NCBI RefSeq assembly: GCF_014857905.1
Contig: NZ_JACYXE010000007.1
Coordinates: 186,001-250,000, forward strand
DNA: 64,000 bases
From: Agilicoccus flavus
Lineage (GTDB): Bacteria > Actinomycetota > Actinomycetes > Actinomycetales > Dermatophilaceae
Direction of reading: 5' to 3'
Part shown: positions 44,710 to 52,964 of the stretch, piece by piece
How the letters are laid out: the number at the start of each line of letters is the position of its first letter
Numbering within the stretch: position 1 is the stretch's first letter
Notes under the pieces: generated by a model
Databases searched by the model: none
Seen by the model: only the letters and a program-made list of their open reading frames with translations
What the model was told of the DNA's origin: nothing
Position numbers and translations under genes: made by a program

Positions 44710-45360
44710 GTGAGCGACGCGGACAAGCCCAGCGCCTCACCGGGGGCCCGGGAGGAGGCGCCGATCGGCCTGTCGGGCGAGGCGCCGGTCGAGGGTCCCG
44801 GCGGGCCGGAGCGGGGCGAGGCCGACGGGCCGGGCGCCCCCGGCGAGGCGACCGAGGCGCCCGTCGTCCACGGCTACCGCGGGTTGCCCGTCTCCGCTGC
44901 GGACGTCGCTCTCGTCGATCGCGCCCTCGCGCTCGCCGGCCGGTGCGCCGCCTCGGGGGACGTGCCCGTGGGCGCGGTCGTCGTCGGTCCCGACGGCGCG
45001 ACGTGGGGCGACGGGTACAACCGGCGGGAGGCCGACGGCGACCCGTGCGCGCACGCCGAGATCCTCGCGCTGCGTGAGGCCGCCGCGGCGCGCGGCGGGT
45101 GGCGCCTCGACGGCGCGACCCTGGCCGTCACCCTCGAGCCGTGCCCCATGTGCGCCGGCGCCCTGGTGCAGGCCCGCGTCGCCCGCGTCGTGTTCGGGGC
45201 GTGGGACGACAAGGCCGGGGCCTGCGGTTCCGTCTGGGATCTCGTGCGCGACCGCCGGGCCCTGCACCGCCTCGAGGTCGTCGGCGGGGTGCGCGAGGAC
45301 GAATGCGTCGCCGTGCTCCGCGACTTCTTCTCCGCCCGCCGCGCGCCCGGCCGCGGGTGA
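44710..45360 (+). CDS. tadA: tRNA adenosine(34) deaminase
   Basis: A 216-residue zinc deaminase that converts A34 to inosine in tRNA-Arg(ACG). The zinc site is CAHAEILAL and EPCPMCAGA; proton-shuttle glutamate in HAE; RVVFGAWDDKAGACGS is the TadA substrate loop. The catalytic domain starts at about residue 60; the first 55 residues are Pro/Gly/Glu-rich and unusual in length, so an internal start is possible. The target tRNA gene lies upstream at 40120-40192. Confidence 0.95.
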   Translation: MSDADKPSASPGAREEAPIGLSGEAPVEGPGGPERGEADGPGAPGEATEAPVVHGYRGLPVSAADVALVDRALALAGRCAASGDVPVGAVVVGPDGATWGDGYNRREADGDPCAHAEILALREAAAARGGWRLDGATLAVTLEPCPMCAGALVQARVARVVFGAWDDKAGACGSVWDLVRDRRALHRLEVVGGVREDECVAVLRDFFSARRAPGRG

Positions 45361-45409
45361 GCCGTCGCCGATTTCGCCCGGCCCCGGACGCGCCTGTACC
45401 CTGATCCGC

Positions 45410-45496
45410 GGTGGCGTGTCCGAGCGGCCGAAGGAGCACGCCTCGAAAGCGTGTGAGGGGGCAACTCCTCCGTGGGTTCAAATCCCACCGCCACCG
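45410..45496 (+). tRNA. tRNA-Ser (anticodon CGA)
   Basis: A class II tRNA: acceptor GGTGGCG/CGCCACC, anticodon stem CACGC/GCGTG with loop CTCGAAA giving CGA, long variable arm, T-loop TTCAAAT, discriminator G, CCA not encoded. TACCCT at 45397-45402 is a plausible -10. Confidence 0.97.
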
Positions 45497-45503
45497 CCGC
45501 ACA

Positions 45504-45540
45504 GGCCCCGTTCTCGCGTCTCGACCGTGAGGACGGGGCC
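45504..45540 (+). terminator. tRNA-Ser(CGA) terminator
   Basis: A 12-bp stem (GGCCCCGTTCTC with GAGGACGGGGCC, one wobble) followed by TTCTGCT. The next 284 bp up to the aldo/keto reductase gene show no gene. Confidence 0.75.
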
Positions 45541-45824
45541 TTCTGCTGTCCTGGGACGCGCCGTTCGTCGGCGGTGGCCCGACCCCGGCGACGATCGGCC
45601 GACCGGCGACGACCGCGGCGCGGACCCCGCTCCAGGACGCGCGGCGTCCGGCACGTGGGGCGCTCCTACGCTGGCGCACGGCAGGGCGTCCGGCGGGGGC
45701 TTGGAGGAGGGGCCCGTCGGCGAGGCGGGTGGTCGTGGGCGTCGAGGCGCCCCCGGGCGGAACACTGCAGGGGCGTGAGAGGTTGGGGCGGACGTAGGTC
45801 ACCCGCAACGGAAGGACTCCCCCC

Positions 45825-46661
45825 GTGACGACATCCCCCACGCTGACGTTCCACGACGGACACACGATCCCGCAGCTCGGGTACGGCGTCTGGCAGGTCG
45901 AGGACGACGTCGCCGAGAAGGTCGTCGGCCTCGCCCTCGACGCCGGCTACCGCCACATCGACACCGCCGCCGTGTACGGCAACGAGGCGGGCGTGGGCCG
46001 TGCGCTGAAGAACAACGACGTCGCCCGCGAGGACGTCTTCGTCACCACCAAGCTGTGGAACTCGGAGCAGGGCTACGACTCGACGCTCAAGGCGTTCGAC
46101 GCGTCGATGGCCAAGCTCGGGATCGACACGCTCGACATGTACCTCATCCACTGGGCCATGCCCCGGGAGAAGACGTACGTCGACACGTGGAAGGCGTTCG
46201 TCGAGCTGCAGAAGCAGGGGCGCGTCACGTCGATCGGCGTCTCGAACTTCCCCGAGGAGCAGCTCGAGCACCTCATCTCCGAGACGGGCGTCGTGCCCGT
46301 CATGCACCAGATCGAGCTGTCGCCCTATCTCACGCAGGAGCGCCTGCGCGAGGTCGACGCGAAGCACGACATCCTCACGCAGGCGTGGTCGCCGCTCGGG
46401 TCCGGAAAGGGCCTGCTCGACGACGCCACGCTCGCGAAGATCGCGCAGAAGCACGGCGCGACGCCGGCGCAGGTCGTCCTCGCGTGGCACCTCGCGATCG
46501 GCAACGTCGTCATTCCCAAGTCGGTCACGCCCGAGCGCATCGTCGAGAACTACGGCGCGCTCGACGTCACGCTCGACGACGAGGACGTCGCCGCGATCAG
46601 CGGCCTCGACCGCGGTGAGCGCACCGGCCCCGACCCGGCCGAGTTCCACCACAAGGGCTGA
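45825..46661 (+). CDS. Aldo/keto reductase
   Basis: A 278-residue NADPH-dependent reductase of the 2,5-diketo-D-gluconate reductase/AKR5 type. The catalytic tetrad is visible: Asp and Tyr in HIDTAAVYGNE, Lys in VTTKLWN, His in LIHWAMP; the cofactor loop reads VIPKSVTPERI. GTG 45825 follows GGAAGGA. Monocistronic, ending at a hairpin. Confidence 0.93.
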   Translation: MTTSPTLTFHDGHTIPQLGYGVWQVEDDVAEKVVGLALDAGYRHIDTAAVYGNEAGVGRALKNNDVAREDVFVTTKLWNSEQGYDSTLKAFDASMAKLGIDTLDMYLIHWAMPREKTYVDTWKAFVELQKQGRVTSIGVSNFPEEQLEHLISETGVVPVMHQIELSPYLTQERLREVDAKHDILTQAWSPLGSGKGLLDDATLAKIAQKHGATPAQVVLAWHLAIGNVVIPKSVTPERIVENYGALDVTLDDEDVAAISGLDRGERTGPDPAEFHHKG

Positions 46662-46676
46662 CCCGCCCGTCTCGTT

Positions 46677-46710
46677 CCGCCCGCGTCCCGGACCTCCGGG
46701 GCGCGGGCGG
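46677..46710 (+). terminator. Aldo/keto reductase terminator
   Basis: A 15-bp stem (46677-46691 with 46696-46710, one wobble), loop ACCT, shortly after the stop. Confidence 0.8.
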
Positions 46711-46769
46711 TCCGCGTTTCGGGCCCGTAAAACCTCCCGGAGTCAGTGGTGAGGCGGGTCGAACGTGTG

Positions 46770-46790
46770 TAGCCTCCGATTGTCGACAAT
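46770..46790 (+). promoter_or_regulatory. MFS promoter -10 and GntR-type operator 1
   Basis: TAGCCT (46770-46775) is followed after three bases by the perfect palindrome ATTGTCGACAAT (46779-46790), which would cover the transcription start. It contains TTGT-CG-ACAA, the FadR/GntR half-site rule (T-GT...AC-A). The same 12-mer occurs at 49619 and 52202, and with one change at 58452. Confidence 0.8.
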
Positions 46791-46885
46791 AGGACCAGCA
46801 GGCCCGCGACGGCATCGGGCCCACCGGAGCGCGGCCCGGCACCCGGGCCGCACGTCGCGTGACCGACTCCAGCGAGGAGACAGAC

Positions 46886-48256
46886 ATGGGCTCGACTTCC
46901 CCCACGGCCGACACGAAAGACGTAGACCCGGCCGTCCTCAAACGCGCCATCGGCGCCTCGGCGATGGGTAACGCCGTCGAGTGGTTCGACTACGGCATCT
47001 ACGCCTACGGCGCCACGGTCATCGCCCGGGTGCTGTTCCCGGACGACACCGAGGCCGTCATCTGGACCCTGCTCGCCTTCGCGGTCTCGTTCGTCATGCG
47101 GCCCCTCGGCGGAATCTTCTGGGGCCCGCTCGGCGACAAGATCGGCCGCAAGAAGGTCCTCGCCATGACGATCATCCTCATGGCCGGGGCCACCTTCTGC
47201 GTCGGACTGCTCCCCAGCTACTCCTCGGTCGGCATCCTCGCCCCGATCCTCCTGTACGCCCTGCGCATGATCCAGGGATTCTCGACGGGCGGCGAATACG
47301 GCGGCGCGGCGACCTTCATGGCCGAGTACGCGCCCGACAACCGGCGCGGGTTCTTCGGCAGCTTCCTCGAGTTCGGCACCCTCGCCGGCTTCAACCTCGG
47401 CGCCCTGCTCATGGTCGGCCTGACGACGTTCCTCAGTGACGACCAGCTCATCTCGTGGGGCTGGCGCGTGCCCTTCCTCATCGCCGGCCCGCTCGGCCTC
47501 GTCGGCATGTACCTGCGCAGCAAGATTGAGGACACCCCGGTCTTCCGCGAGATCGAGAAGCAGCAGGAGGCCGTCGACGAGAAGGTCACCGACAAGTTCA
47601 AGGACCTGCTGACCACGTACCTGCCGGTCATGCTGCGCCTGTCCGGTCTCGTCATCGCGCTCAACGTCGTCAACTACACGCTGCTCTCGTACATGCCGAC
47701 CTACCTCGAGGGCGCGATCGGCCTGAGCAAGACGGGTTCGCTGTGGGTGCCGATCATCGGCCAGTTCGCGATGATGGCGATCCTGCCGTTCGTCGGCGGG
47801 TTGTCCGACAAGGTCGGACGCAAGCCCATGTGGCTCGCCTCGCTCATCGCGCTCATCGTGTTGACGATCCCGATGTACCACTTCATGTCGCAGGGTTTCC
47901 CCCAGGCGATCATCGCCTTCGCCGTCCTGGGCCTGCTGTACACGCCCCAGCTCGCGACGATCTCGGCGACGTTCCCCGCGATGTTTCCGACCCACGTGCG
48001 TTACGCGGGCCTGGCGCTCGGGTACAACGTCGCGACGTCGCTGTTCGGTGGCACCGCGCCCGCGGCGAACGAGGCGCTCATCTCCGCGACCGGGGACAAT
48101 ATGTGGCCCGCCTACTACATGGTGGGGGCGTGCGTCGTCGGCCTCGTCGCGGCGTTCACGATGATCGAGACGAAGGGCGAGTCGCTGCGGGGAACCGAGC
48201 TGCCCGGCACCGACGAGGCCCACGCCGAGCAGGCCGCCCTGTCCCGCGCGACCTGA
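46886..48256 (+). CDS. MHS-family MFS transporter (ProP-like)
   Basis: A 456-residue, 12-helix symporter of the metabolite:H+ symporter family: GNAVEWFDYGIYAYGATVIA in TM1, GPLGDKIGRKKVL in loop 2-3, RMIQGFSTGGEYGGAATFMAE in TM4, and DKVGRKP in loop 8-9. MHS members carry proline, betaine, ectoine, alpha-ketoglutarate or similar small acids and zwitterions. The ATG at 46886 has GAGGAGA upstream; an in-frame GTG 27 bases earlier lacks one. The operator just upstream ties it to the catabolic genes that follow, making it the likely uptake system of the regulon. Confidence 0.92.
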   Translation: MGSTSPTADTKDVDPAVLKRAIGASAMGNAVEWFDYGIYAYGATVIARVLFPDDTEAVIWTLLAFAVSFVMRPLGGIFWGPLGDKIGRKKVLAMTIILMAGATFCVGLLPSYSSVGILAPILLYALRMIQGFSTGGEYGGAATFMAEYAPDNRRGFFGSFLEFGTLAGFNLGALLMVGLTTFLSDDQLISWGWRVPFLIAGPLGLVGMYLRSKIEDTPVFREIEKQQEAVDEKVTDKFKDLLTTYLPVMLRLSGLVIALNVVNYTLLSYMPTYLEGAIGLSKTGSLWVPIIGQFAMMAILPFVGGLSDKVGRKPMWLASLIALIVLTIPMYHFMSQGFPQAIIAFAVLGLLYTPQLATISATFPAMFPTHVRYAGLALGYNVATSLFGGTAPAANEALISATGDNMWPAYYMVGACVVGLVAAFTMIETKGESLRGTELPGTDEAHAEQAALSRAT

Positions 48257-48285
48257 TCGGACCGCGGCCGCCGGTGCGGTCACGA

Positions 48286-48321
48286 CGAGGCCCGCCACCC
48301 CCTCGGGGGCGGCGGGCCTCG
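48286..48321. terminator. Bidirectional terminator between MFS and aminotransferase genes
   Basis: An 11-bp stem CGAGGCCCGCC/GGCGGGCCTCG extended inward by a CCCC/GGGG pair after one mismatch, between two convergent stops. Confidence 0.8.
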
Positions 48322-48348
48322 ACGTGTGCGGGGACGCCTGCGGCCGCG

Positions 48349-49602
48349 TCAGCTCAGGACGGCGTCGACCGACTCGCGCCAGACGCCGGCCGCCTCGTCG
48401 ACGAGCGCCTCGTCGACGACGAGAGCCGGGATGAACCGGACGACCTGGCCCCACGGGCCGCATGTGAGCAGCAGCAGGCCCCGCTTCGCCGCCTCCTGCT
48501 GGACCGCCGTGGCCAGCGTGCCGTCGGGGTTGCCGTCGCCGTCACGGAACTCGTTGCCGATCATCAGCCCGAGCCCGCGGACGTCGGTGATGCGGGAGTG
48601 GTCGGTGGCGACCTTCTCGAGGGCGGCCTTGAGCTGGTCGCCGCGGGCGGCCGAGTTCTCGACGAGCTTCTCGTCCTTGATGACGTCGAGCGTCGCGATC
48701 GCGGCGGCGCAGGCCACCGCGTTGGCGCCGTAGGTGCCGCCCTGGCTGCCGGGCCACGCCTTGGCCATGATCTCGGGCTTGGCGGCGATCGCCGAGATGG
48801 GGAAGCCGGAGGCGATGCCCTTGGCCGTCATGATGACGTCGGGCTTCGCGTCGAAGTGGTCGCCGCCCCAGAACTTGCCGGTGCGGCCCCAGCCCGTCTG
48901 CACCTCGTCGAGGACGAAGACGATGCCGTGCTTGTCGGCGCGCTCGCGCAGGCCGTCGAAGAACCGCTTGTTGCCGGGGACGTACCCGCCCTCGCCGAGC
49001 ACGGGCTCGACGAGGAACGCCGCCGTGTCCTGCGGCGAGGAGATGGTCTGCAGCGTGTAGTCGAGCTGCTTGAGCGCGAAGTCGGTCGTCTCCTCCTCGC
49101 TCCAGCCGAAGTGGTTCGGGTCGGGGAACGGGGAGACGTACACGCCGGCCATGAGCGGGGAGAAGCCCGAGCGGTACTTGGTGCCGGACGTCGTCATCGA
49201 CGCGGCGGCCACGGTCCGGCCGTGGAACCCGCCGTGGAAGACGATGACGTTGGGGCGGCCCGTGGCCTGGCGGGCGAGGCGCAGCGCGGCCTCGGCGGCC
49301 TCGGAACCGGAGTTGGCGAAGAACACGCTCTCCAGGCCGCTCGGGAGCACCTCCGAGAGCCGCTCGGTGAGCGTGAGCAGCGGCTCGTGCTTGATCGTCG
49401 TGTACTGGCCGTGGATGAGCTTGCCGACCTGCTCCTGCGCCGCGGCGACGACCTTGGGGTGGCAGTGTCCCGTGCTCGTGACGCCGATCCCGGACGTGAA
49501 GTCGAGGTAGCGACGACCCTCCTTGTCGAACAGGAGCGCGCCTTCTCCGCGCTCCGCGACGACGCCGGTGGCCTGCTTGAGGGCGGGGGACAGTTCAGCC
49601 AT
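48349..49602 (-). CDS. Class III aminotransferase (4-aminobutyrate/diaminobutyrate type)
   Basis: A 417-residue PLP enzyme of the GabT/DoeD class: NSGSEAAEAALRLAR, FHGGFHGRTVAA, FVLDEVQTGWGRTGKFW (PLP-ring aspartate) and the Schiff-base lysine in MTAKGIASGFP. It would transfer the terminal amino group of an omega-amino acid (GABA, 2,4-diaminobutyrate) to 2-oxoglutarate, giving a semialdehyde. The ATG at 49600-49602 follows AGGAGG. It is divergent from the semialdehyde dehydrogenase gene across operator 2, so the two consecutive steps are controlled together. Confidence 0.92.
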   Translation of the reverse strand: MAELSPALKQATGVVAERGEGALLFDKEGRRYLDFTSGIGVTSTGHCHPKVVAAAQEQVGKLIHGQYTTIKHEPLLTLTERLSEVLPSGLESVFFANSGSEAAEAALRLARQATGRPNVIVFHGGFHGRTVAAASMTTSGTKYRSGFSPLMAGVYVSPFPDPNHFGWSEEETTDFALKQLDYTLQTISSPQDTAAFLVEPVLGEGGYVPGNKRFFDGLRERADKHGIVFVLDEVQTGWGRTGKFWGGDHFDAKPDVIMTAKGIASGFPISAIAAKPEIMAKAWPGSQGGTYGANAVACAAAIATLDVIKDEKLVENSAARGDQLKAALEKVATDHSRITDVRGLGLMIGNEFRDGDGNPDGTLATAVQQEAAKRGLLLLTCGPWGQVVRFIPALVVDEALVDEAAGVWRESVDAVLS

Positions 49603-49618
49603 GGATCCTCCTCGGTAG

Positions 49619-49637
49619 ATTGTCGACAATCAGCCTA
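49619..49637. promoter_or_regulatory. GntR-type operator 2 (aminotransferase/dehydrogenase divergent region)
   Basis: The perfect palindrome ATTGTCGACAAT (49619-49630). On the minus strand it directly follows TAGGCT (49637-49632), the same -10/operator layout as in front of the MFS gene. It is 17 bp from the aminotransferase start and can also serve the divergent dehydrogenase. Confidence 0.8.
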
Positions 49638-49786
49638 GGGCAGGACGTCGACCCGGGACAGGGGGGAGGTGGGGGACGTCCGCCGGCCGGTCCCGCGCCC
49701 CTGCCGGTCGTCGCATCGCGGTGGCAGGATCGGGTAGCAGGACGACAGACACGACGTACGACTTCCAGGAGAGGACTGATCCGCCC

Positions 49787-51238
49787 ATGAGCGACACCGT
49801 GGTCGAGAGCGTCAAGAAGCAGCTGTTCATCGGGGGTGAGTGGGTCGACGCCGCCGGCGGCGCGACGTTCGACGTGCTGGATCCGGCCACCGGGCAGGTC
49901 CTGTGCGCCGTCGCCGATGCCTCGCCGGAGGACGCCCGCGCCGCGCTCGACGCCGCCGTGGCCGCGCAGGCCGGGTTCGCGGCGACGTCGCCGCGGGAGC
50001 GCGCCGACATCCTCACCCGCGCCTTCGAGCTGCTGCACGAGCGGGCCGACGACCTCGCCCGCCTCATGACGCTCGAGATGGGCAAGCCGCTGGCCGAGGC
50101 CAGGGGCGAGATCATCTACGCCGCGGAGTTCTTCCGCCACTTCGCGGCCGAGGCGGTCCGCATCGACGGGGGATACGCCACGGCGCCCGCCGGCAACGCG
50201 CGCTTTCTCGTGACGAAGCAGCCCGTCGGCCCGTGCATCCTCATCACGCCGTGGAACTTCCCGATGGCGATGGGCACCCGCAAGCTCGGTCCCGCCATCG
50301 CCGCGGGCTGCGCGAGCGTCATCAAGCCGGCGCACCAGACGCCGCTGTCGATGCTCGCCCTCATGGAGATCCTCGCCGAGGCCGGGCTGCCGGCCGGCGT
50401 GGTCAACTGCGTGAGCGCCATGCGGTCCGGCGAGACGATGGAGCCGCTCATCCGCTCCGGGCTCGCGCGCAAGCTGTCGTTCACGGGCTCGACGAAGGTG
50501 GGCAAGATCCTCCTCGAGCAGTGCGCCGAGAAGGTCATGCGCACGTCGATGGAGCTGGGCGGCAACGCGCCGTTCGTCGTCTTCGAGGACGCCGACCTCG
50601 ACGAGGCCGTCGCCGGCGCGATGGCGGCCAAGATGCGGAACATGGGCGAGGCGTGCACCGCCGCCAACCGCATCTACGTGCACTCCTCCGTCATCGACGA
50701 GTTCGGGTCGAAGCTGTCGGCGAAGATGGCCGAGCTCACCGTGGGGCCCGGCCTCGAGCCCGACACGAAGGTCGGTCCGCTCATCGACGACGCCGCCCAG
50801 GCGAAGGTGCGCGAGCTCGTCGACGACGCCGTGGGCCAGGGCGCCACCGTCCTCACCGGCGGGTCGGCGCCGCAGGGCGAGGGCTTCTTCTTCACCCCGA
50901 CGGTGCTCACCGGCGTGCCTCAGAGCGCCCGGATGGCGCACGAGGAGATCTTCGGCCCCGTCGCGCCCCTCACCCCGTTCGAGACCGAGGACGAGGCGGT
51001 CCGCCTCGCCAACGACACCGAGTTCGGGCTCGTCGCCTACGTCTTCACCAACGACCTGCGGCGCGGGATCCGCGTCGCCGAGGCGATCGAGACCGGCATG
51101 GTCGGCCTCAACCAGGGCGTCGTGTCCAACCCGGCTGCCCCGTTCGGCGGGGTCAAGGAGTCGGGCCTCGGCCGCGAGGGCGGCAGCATCGGCATCGACG
51201 AGTTCCTCGAGGTGAAGTACGTCGGCATCCAGATGTGA
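49787..51238 (+). CDS. NAD(P)-dependent succinate-semialdehyde dehydrogenase-like aldehyde dehydrogenase
   Basis: A 483-residue aldehyde dehydrogenase of the GabD/DoeC group. PWNFPMAMGTRKLGPA is the NAD-binding motif, SFTGSTKVGK the Rossmann glycine loop, MELGGNAPFVVF the general-base glutamate, GEACTAANRIYV the catalytic cysteine, and EEIFGPVAPLTPF and GLNQGVVSNPAAPFGGVKESG the C-terminal motifs. It would oxidise the semialdehyde made by the neighbouring aminotransferase (succinate semialdehyde to succinate, or aspartate semialdehyde to aspartate). ATG 49787 lies downstream of AGGAGAGGAC. Ends at a strong terminator. Confidence 0.93.
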   Translation: MSDTVVESVKKQLFIGGEWVDAAGGATFDVLDPATGQVLCAVADASPEDARAALDAAVAAQAGFAATSPRERADILTRAFELLHERADDLARLMTLEMGKPLAEARGEIIYAAEFFRHFAAEAVRIDGGYATAPAGNARFLVTKQPVGPCILITPWNFPMAMGTRKLGPAIAAGCASVIKPAHQTPLSMLALMEILAEAGLPAGVVNCVSAMRSGETMEPLIRSGLARKLSFTGSTKVGKILLEQCAEKVMRTSMELGGNAPFVVFEDADLDEAVAGAMAAKMRNMGEACTAANRIYVHSSVIDEFGSKLSAKMAELTVGPGLEPDTKVGPLIDDAAQAKVRELVDDAVGQGATVLTGGSAPQGEGFFFTPTVLTGVPQSARMAHEEIFGPVAPLTPFETEDEAVRLANDTEFGLVAYVFTNDLRRGIRVAEAIETGMVGLNQGVVSNPAAPFGGVKESGLGREGGSIGIDEFLEVKYVGIQM

Positions 51239-51253
51239 GCCACGCCCGACGCA

Positions 51254-51290
51254 GGACCGGGCCGCCCCCGCATCGGGGGCGGCCCGGTCC
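51254..51290. terminator. Terminator after the dehydrogenase gene
   Basis: A perfect 17-bp stem (51254-51270 with 51274-51290) and the 3-nt loop CAT. Convergent with the small minus-strand gene that follows. Confidence 0.85.
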
Positions 51291-51314
51291 GCTCGGGCGG
51301 GCGCCTGAGTGTGA

Positions 51315-51536
51315 TCAGGCTCGACCGGCCCCCGATCGGCGCTCGGACACGGCGAACTGGGGAAACCTCATGGCCGTCGACAACAGGCCGGGTGTCACCC
51401 CCTCGCCCTCCCCGCGTTTGCGCATCGCGACGACCTTCACAGCCGCCTCGAAGGGCGTGTAGGCGGGGGTCGATCCGTTCCTGCCCTGCCGATCCGTCGA
51501 GTCGAACCCGGGCTGCGGGATCAGGTGTCCTGTCAT
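51315..51536 (-). CDS. Small hypothetical protein
   Basis: A 73-residue frame starting MTGHLIPQPGFDSTDRQGRN, with a basic middle (AAVKVVAMRKRGEGEG). Its ATG overlaps the stop of the gene before it (ATGA), which supports it as real and coupled. No family is recognised. Base composition is a little less GC-rich than the neighbours. Confidence 0.5.
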   Translation of the reverse strand: MTGHLIPQPGFDSTDRQGRNGSTPAYTPFEAAVKVVAMRKRGEGEGVTPGLLSTAMRFPQFAVSERRSGAGRA

Positions 51537-51937
51537 GGCAACCACCTCACTCTCCGGTGCCATTGTCGGACGCGGTCGGAGAGCGTGGCAACCGGCGGGT
51601 GGTCGCGGCTGCGTTCGATGATGGCCTCGATCATCGTGGCCTCCTCGGCGTCTGCGAAGCGACTGTTGATGAGCTCGAACAGGTATGCCTCGCCGATGTG
51701 ACGTTCGCGAGGATCCGAGCTCGCGTAGCGGTCCAGGGCCCACTGAAGTCGGGACCACCACTTCTCGTGGCGTGCGTCCTCAGCGTGGCGCCGGGACTCG
51801 TCGGATGCCGAGGTCGCCCGTTGACGGAGCCCGGCCCGGGCGGCGCTCCATGCGATGAGAGCGGCCAGAAGTGCGCCGAGTCCGCCTGCGCCGGACGAGT
51901 GCACGAATCCGTCGAGCCACGACAGGACAGAGGTCAC
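51533..51937 (-). CDS. Hypothetical single-span membrane protein
   Basis: A 134-residue protein with one N-terminal membrane segment (GLGALLAALIAWSAARAGL), then a charged helical cytoplasmic domain containing WWSRLQWALDRYASSDPRER, IGEAYLFELINSRFADAEE and a C-terminal RQWHRRVRWLP. GTG at 51935-51937 is my choice; the frame upstream is not coding. Coupled to the 73-residue gene. No family is recognised. The pair interrupts the catabolic cluster on the opposite strand, and nothing links it to the metabolism around it. Confidence 0.6.
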   Translation of the reverse strand: MTSVLSWLDGFVHSSGAGGLGALLAALIAWSAARAGLRQRATSASDESRRHAEDARHEKWWSRLQWALDRYASSDPRERHIGEAYLFELINSRFADAEEATMIEAIIERSRDHPPVATLSDRVRQWHRRVRWLP

Positions 51938-52197
51938 GACTCGAAGACGGGACGGGTGTGCGCCGTCGCGTAGGTCGGGGCGACCGGCGACCATGCCGGA
52001 AGTGCGCGGATCGGTCCGGATGACATGAACCGACGGTAGTGGGCCGCACCGACAGGATGGAGGTCGAGGCGAGCCCTGCCACACCGAGCGCTCGGGTGGC
52101 TCTGTCGTGAGCACACGCGGCATGCCTGCGGGGTGGTCGAGTCCGCCGGATCGCGCGGCGCGGCCGGACGACCCTCGGCGGGGAGGGCGGGGGGCCG

Positions 52198-52213
52198 TAA
52201 CATTGTCGACAAT
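52198..52213 (+). promoter_or_regulatory. GntR-type operator 3 (EutA-like/gntR operon)
   Basis: The perfect palindrome ATTGTCGACAAT (52202-52213), overlapping a possible -10 (TAACAT, 52198-52203), 19 bp before the start of the operon that encodes the GntR regulator, so autoregulation is expected. The 290 bp upstream show no gene. Confidence 0.8.
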
Positions 52214-52232
52214 CGCGCGAAAGGACGTGCCC

Positions 52233-52964
52233 ATGGCCACCGTCGGTCTGCTCTATCCGGGTCACAGCGCCGAGGACGACTTCGGCGTCCTGGAGTCCGA
52301 GGACACGCGCCTGCCGGTGGCCGTCACGTCGGTGGGCGAGGACGCGCACCGCGTCGATGCGCTGCTCGACCTCGGCGGGCCCGACCGGCTCGCCGAGGGC
52401 GCCCGCGAGCTGGCCGGGCATCGGCCCGACGCCGTCGTGTGGGCGTGCACGTCGGGCAGCTTCGTCTTCGGCTGGGACGGGGCGCACGAGCAGGTGGAAC
52501 GGCTCGCCGAGGCCACCGGGGTGCCCACGTCGTCGACCTCCCTCGCGTTCGTCGAGGCGGCCCGGGCCCTCGGGCTGAGCCGCGTCGCCGTGGCCGCGTC
52601 CTACCCGCGCGACGTCGCCGAGCGCTTCGTCGCGTTGCTCGAGCGCGGCGGGATCGAGGTCACGGCGATGGGCAGCCACGGCATCGTCACCGCCGCGGAG
52701 GTCGGGACCCTGGGCCGGGAACAGGTCGAGGCGATCGTCGCCGGGGCCGACGTGACGGGCGGCGCGCAGGCGGTCCTCGTCCCGGACACGGCCATGCACA
52801 CCCTGTCGTGGTTGCCGGAGCTCGAGGTGGCGGCCGGCCTGCCCGTCCTCACGGCCAACCAGGTCACCGCGTGGCACGGGCTGCGGCTCGCCGGCGACAC
52901 GACGCCCCGGCCCGGGTTCGGGGCCCTCTTCGCGGGCGCGGCCGTCCCGTCGGGGGCGGCCTGA
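52233..52964 (+). CDS. EutA/maleate isomerase-like (Asp/Glu racemase superfamily) protein 1
   Basis: A 243-residue protein of the maleate isomerase/arylmalonate decarboxylase group: MATVGLLYPGHSAEDDF, VVWACTSGSFVFG with the first catalytic cysteine C72, SSTSLAFVEAARALG, and LPVLTANQVTAWHGLRLAG. The position of the second catalytic cysteine reads VLVPDTAMHT (D185), so only one cysteine is present. EutA proteins occur in ectoine/hydroxyectoine gene clusters with undefined roles; a one-cysteine form could be a decarboxylase or lyase rather than an isomerase. The ATG at 52233 follows AAAGGA. First gene of the gntR operon; its stop overlaps the gntR start. Confidence 0.85.
   Translation: MATVGLLYPGHSAEDDFGVLESEDTRLPVAVTSVGEDAHRVDALLDLGGPDRLAEGARELAGHRPDAVVWACTSGSFVFGWDGAHEQVERLAEATGVPTSSTSLAFVEAARALGLSRVAVAASYPRDVAERFVALLERGGIEVTAMGSHGIVTAAEVGTLGREQVEAIVAGADVTGGAQAVLVPDTAMHTLSWLPELEVAAGLPVLTANQVTAWHGLRLAGDTTPRPGFGALFAGAAVPSGAA

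Noticed and set aside
47743-49638. 631-residue plus-strand frame over the aminotransferase gene
   Set aside because: Shadow frame; the minus strand carries the complete PLP enzyme with a good ribosome site.
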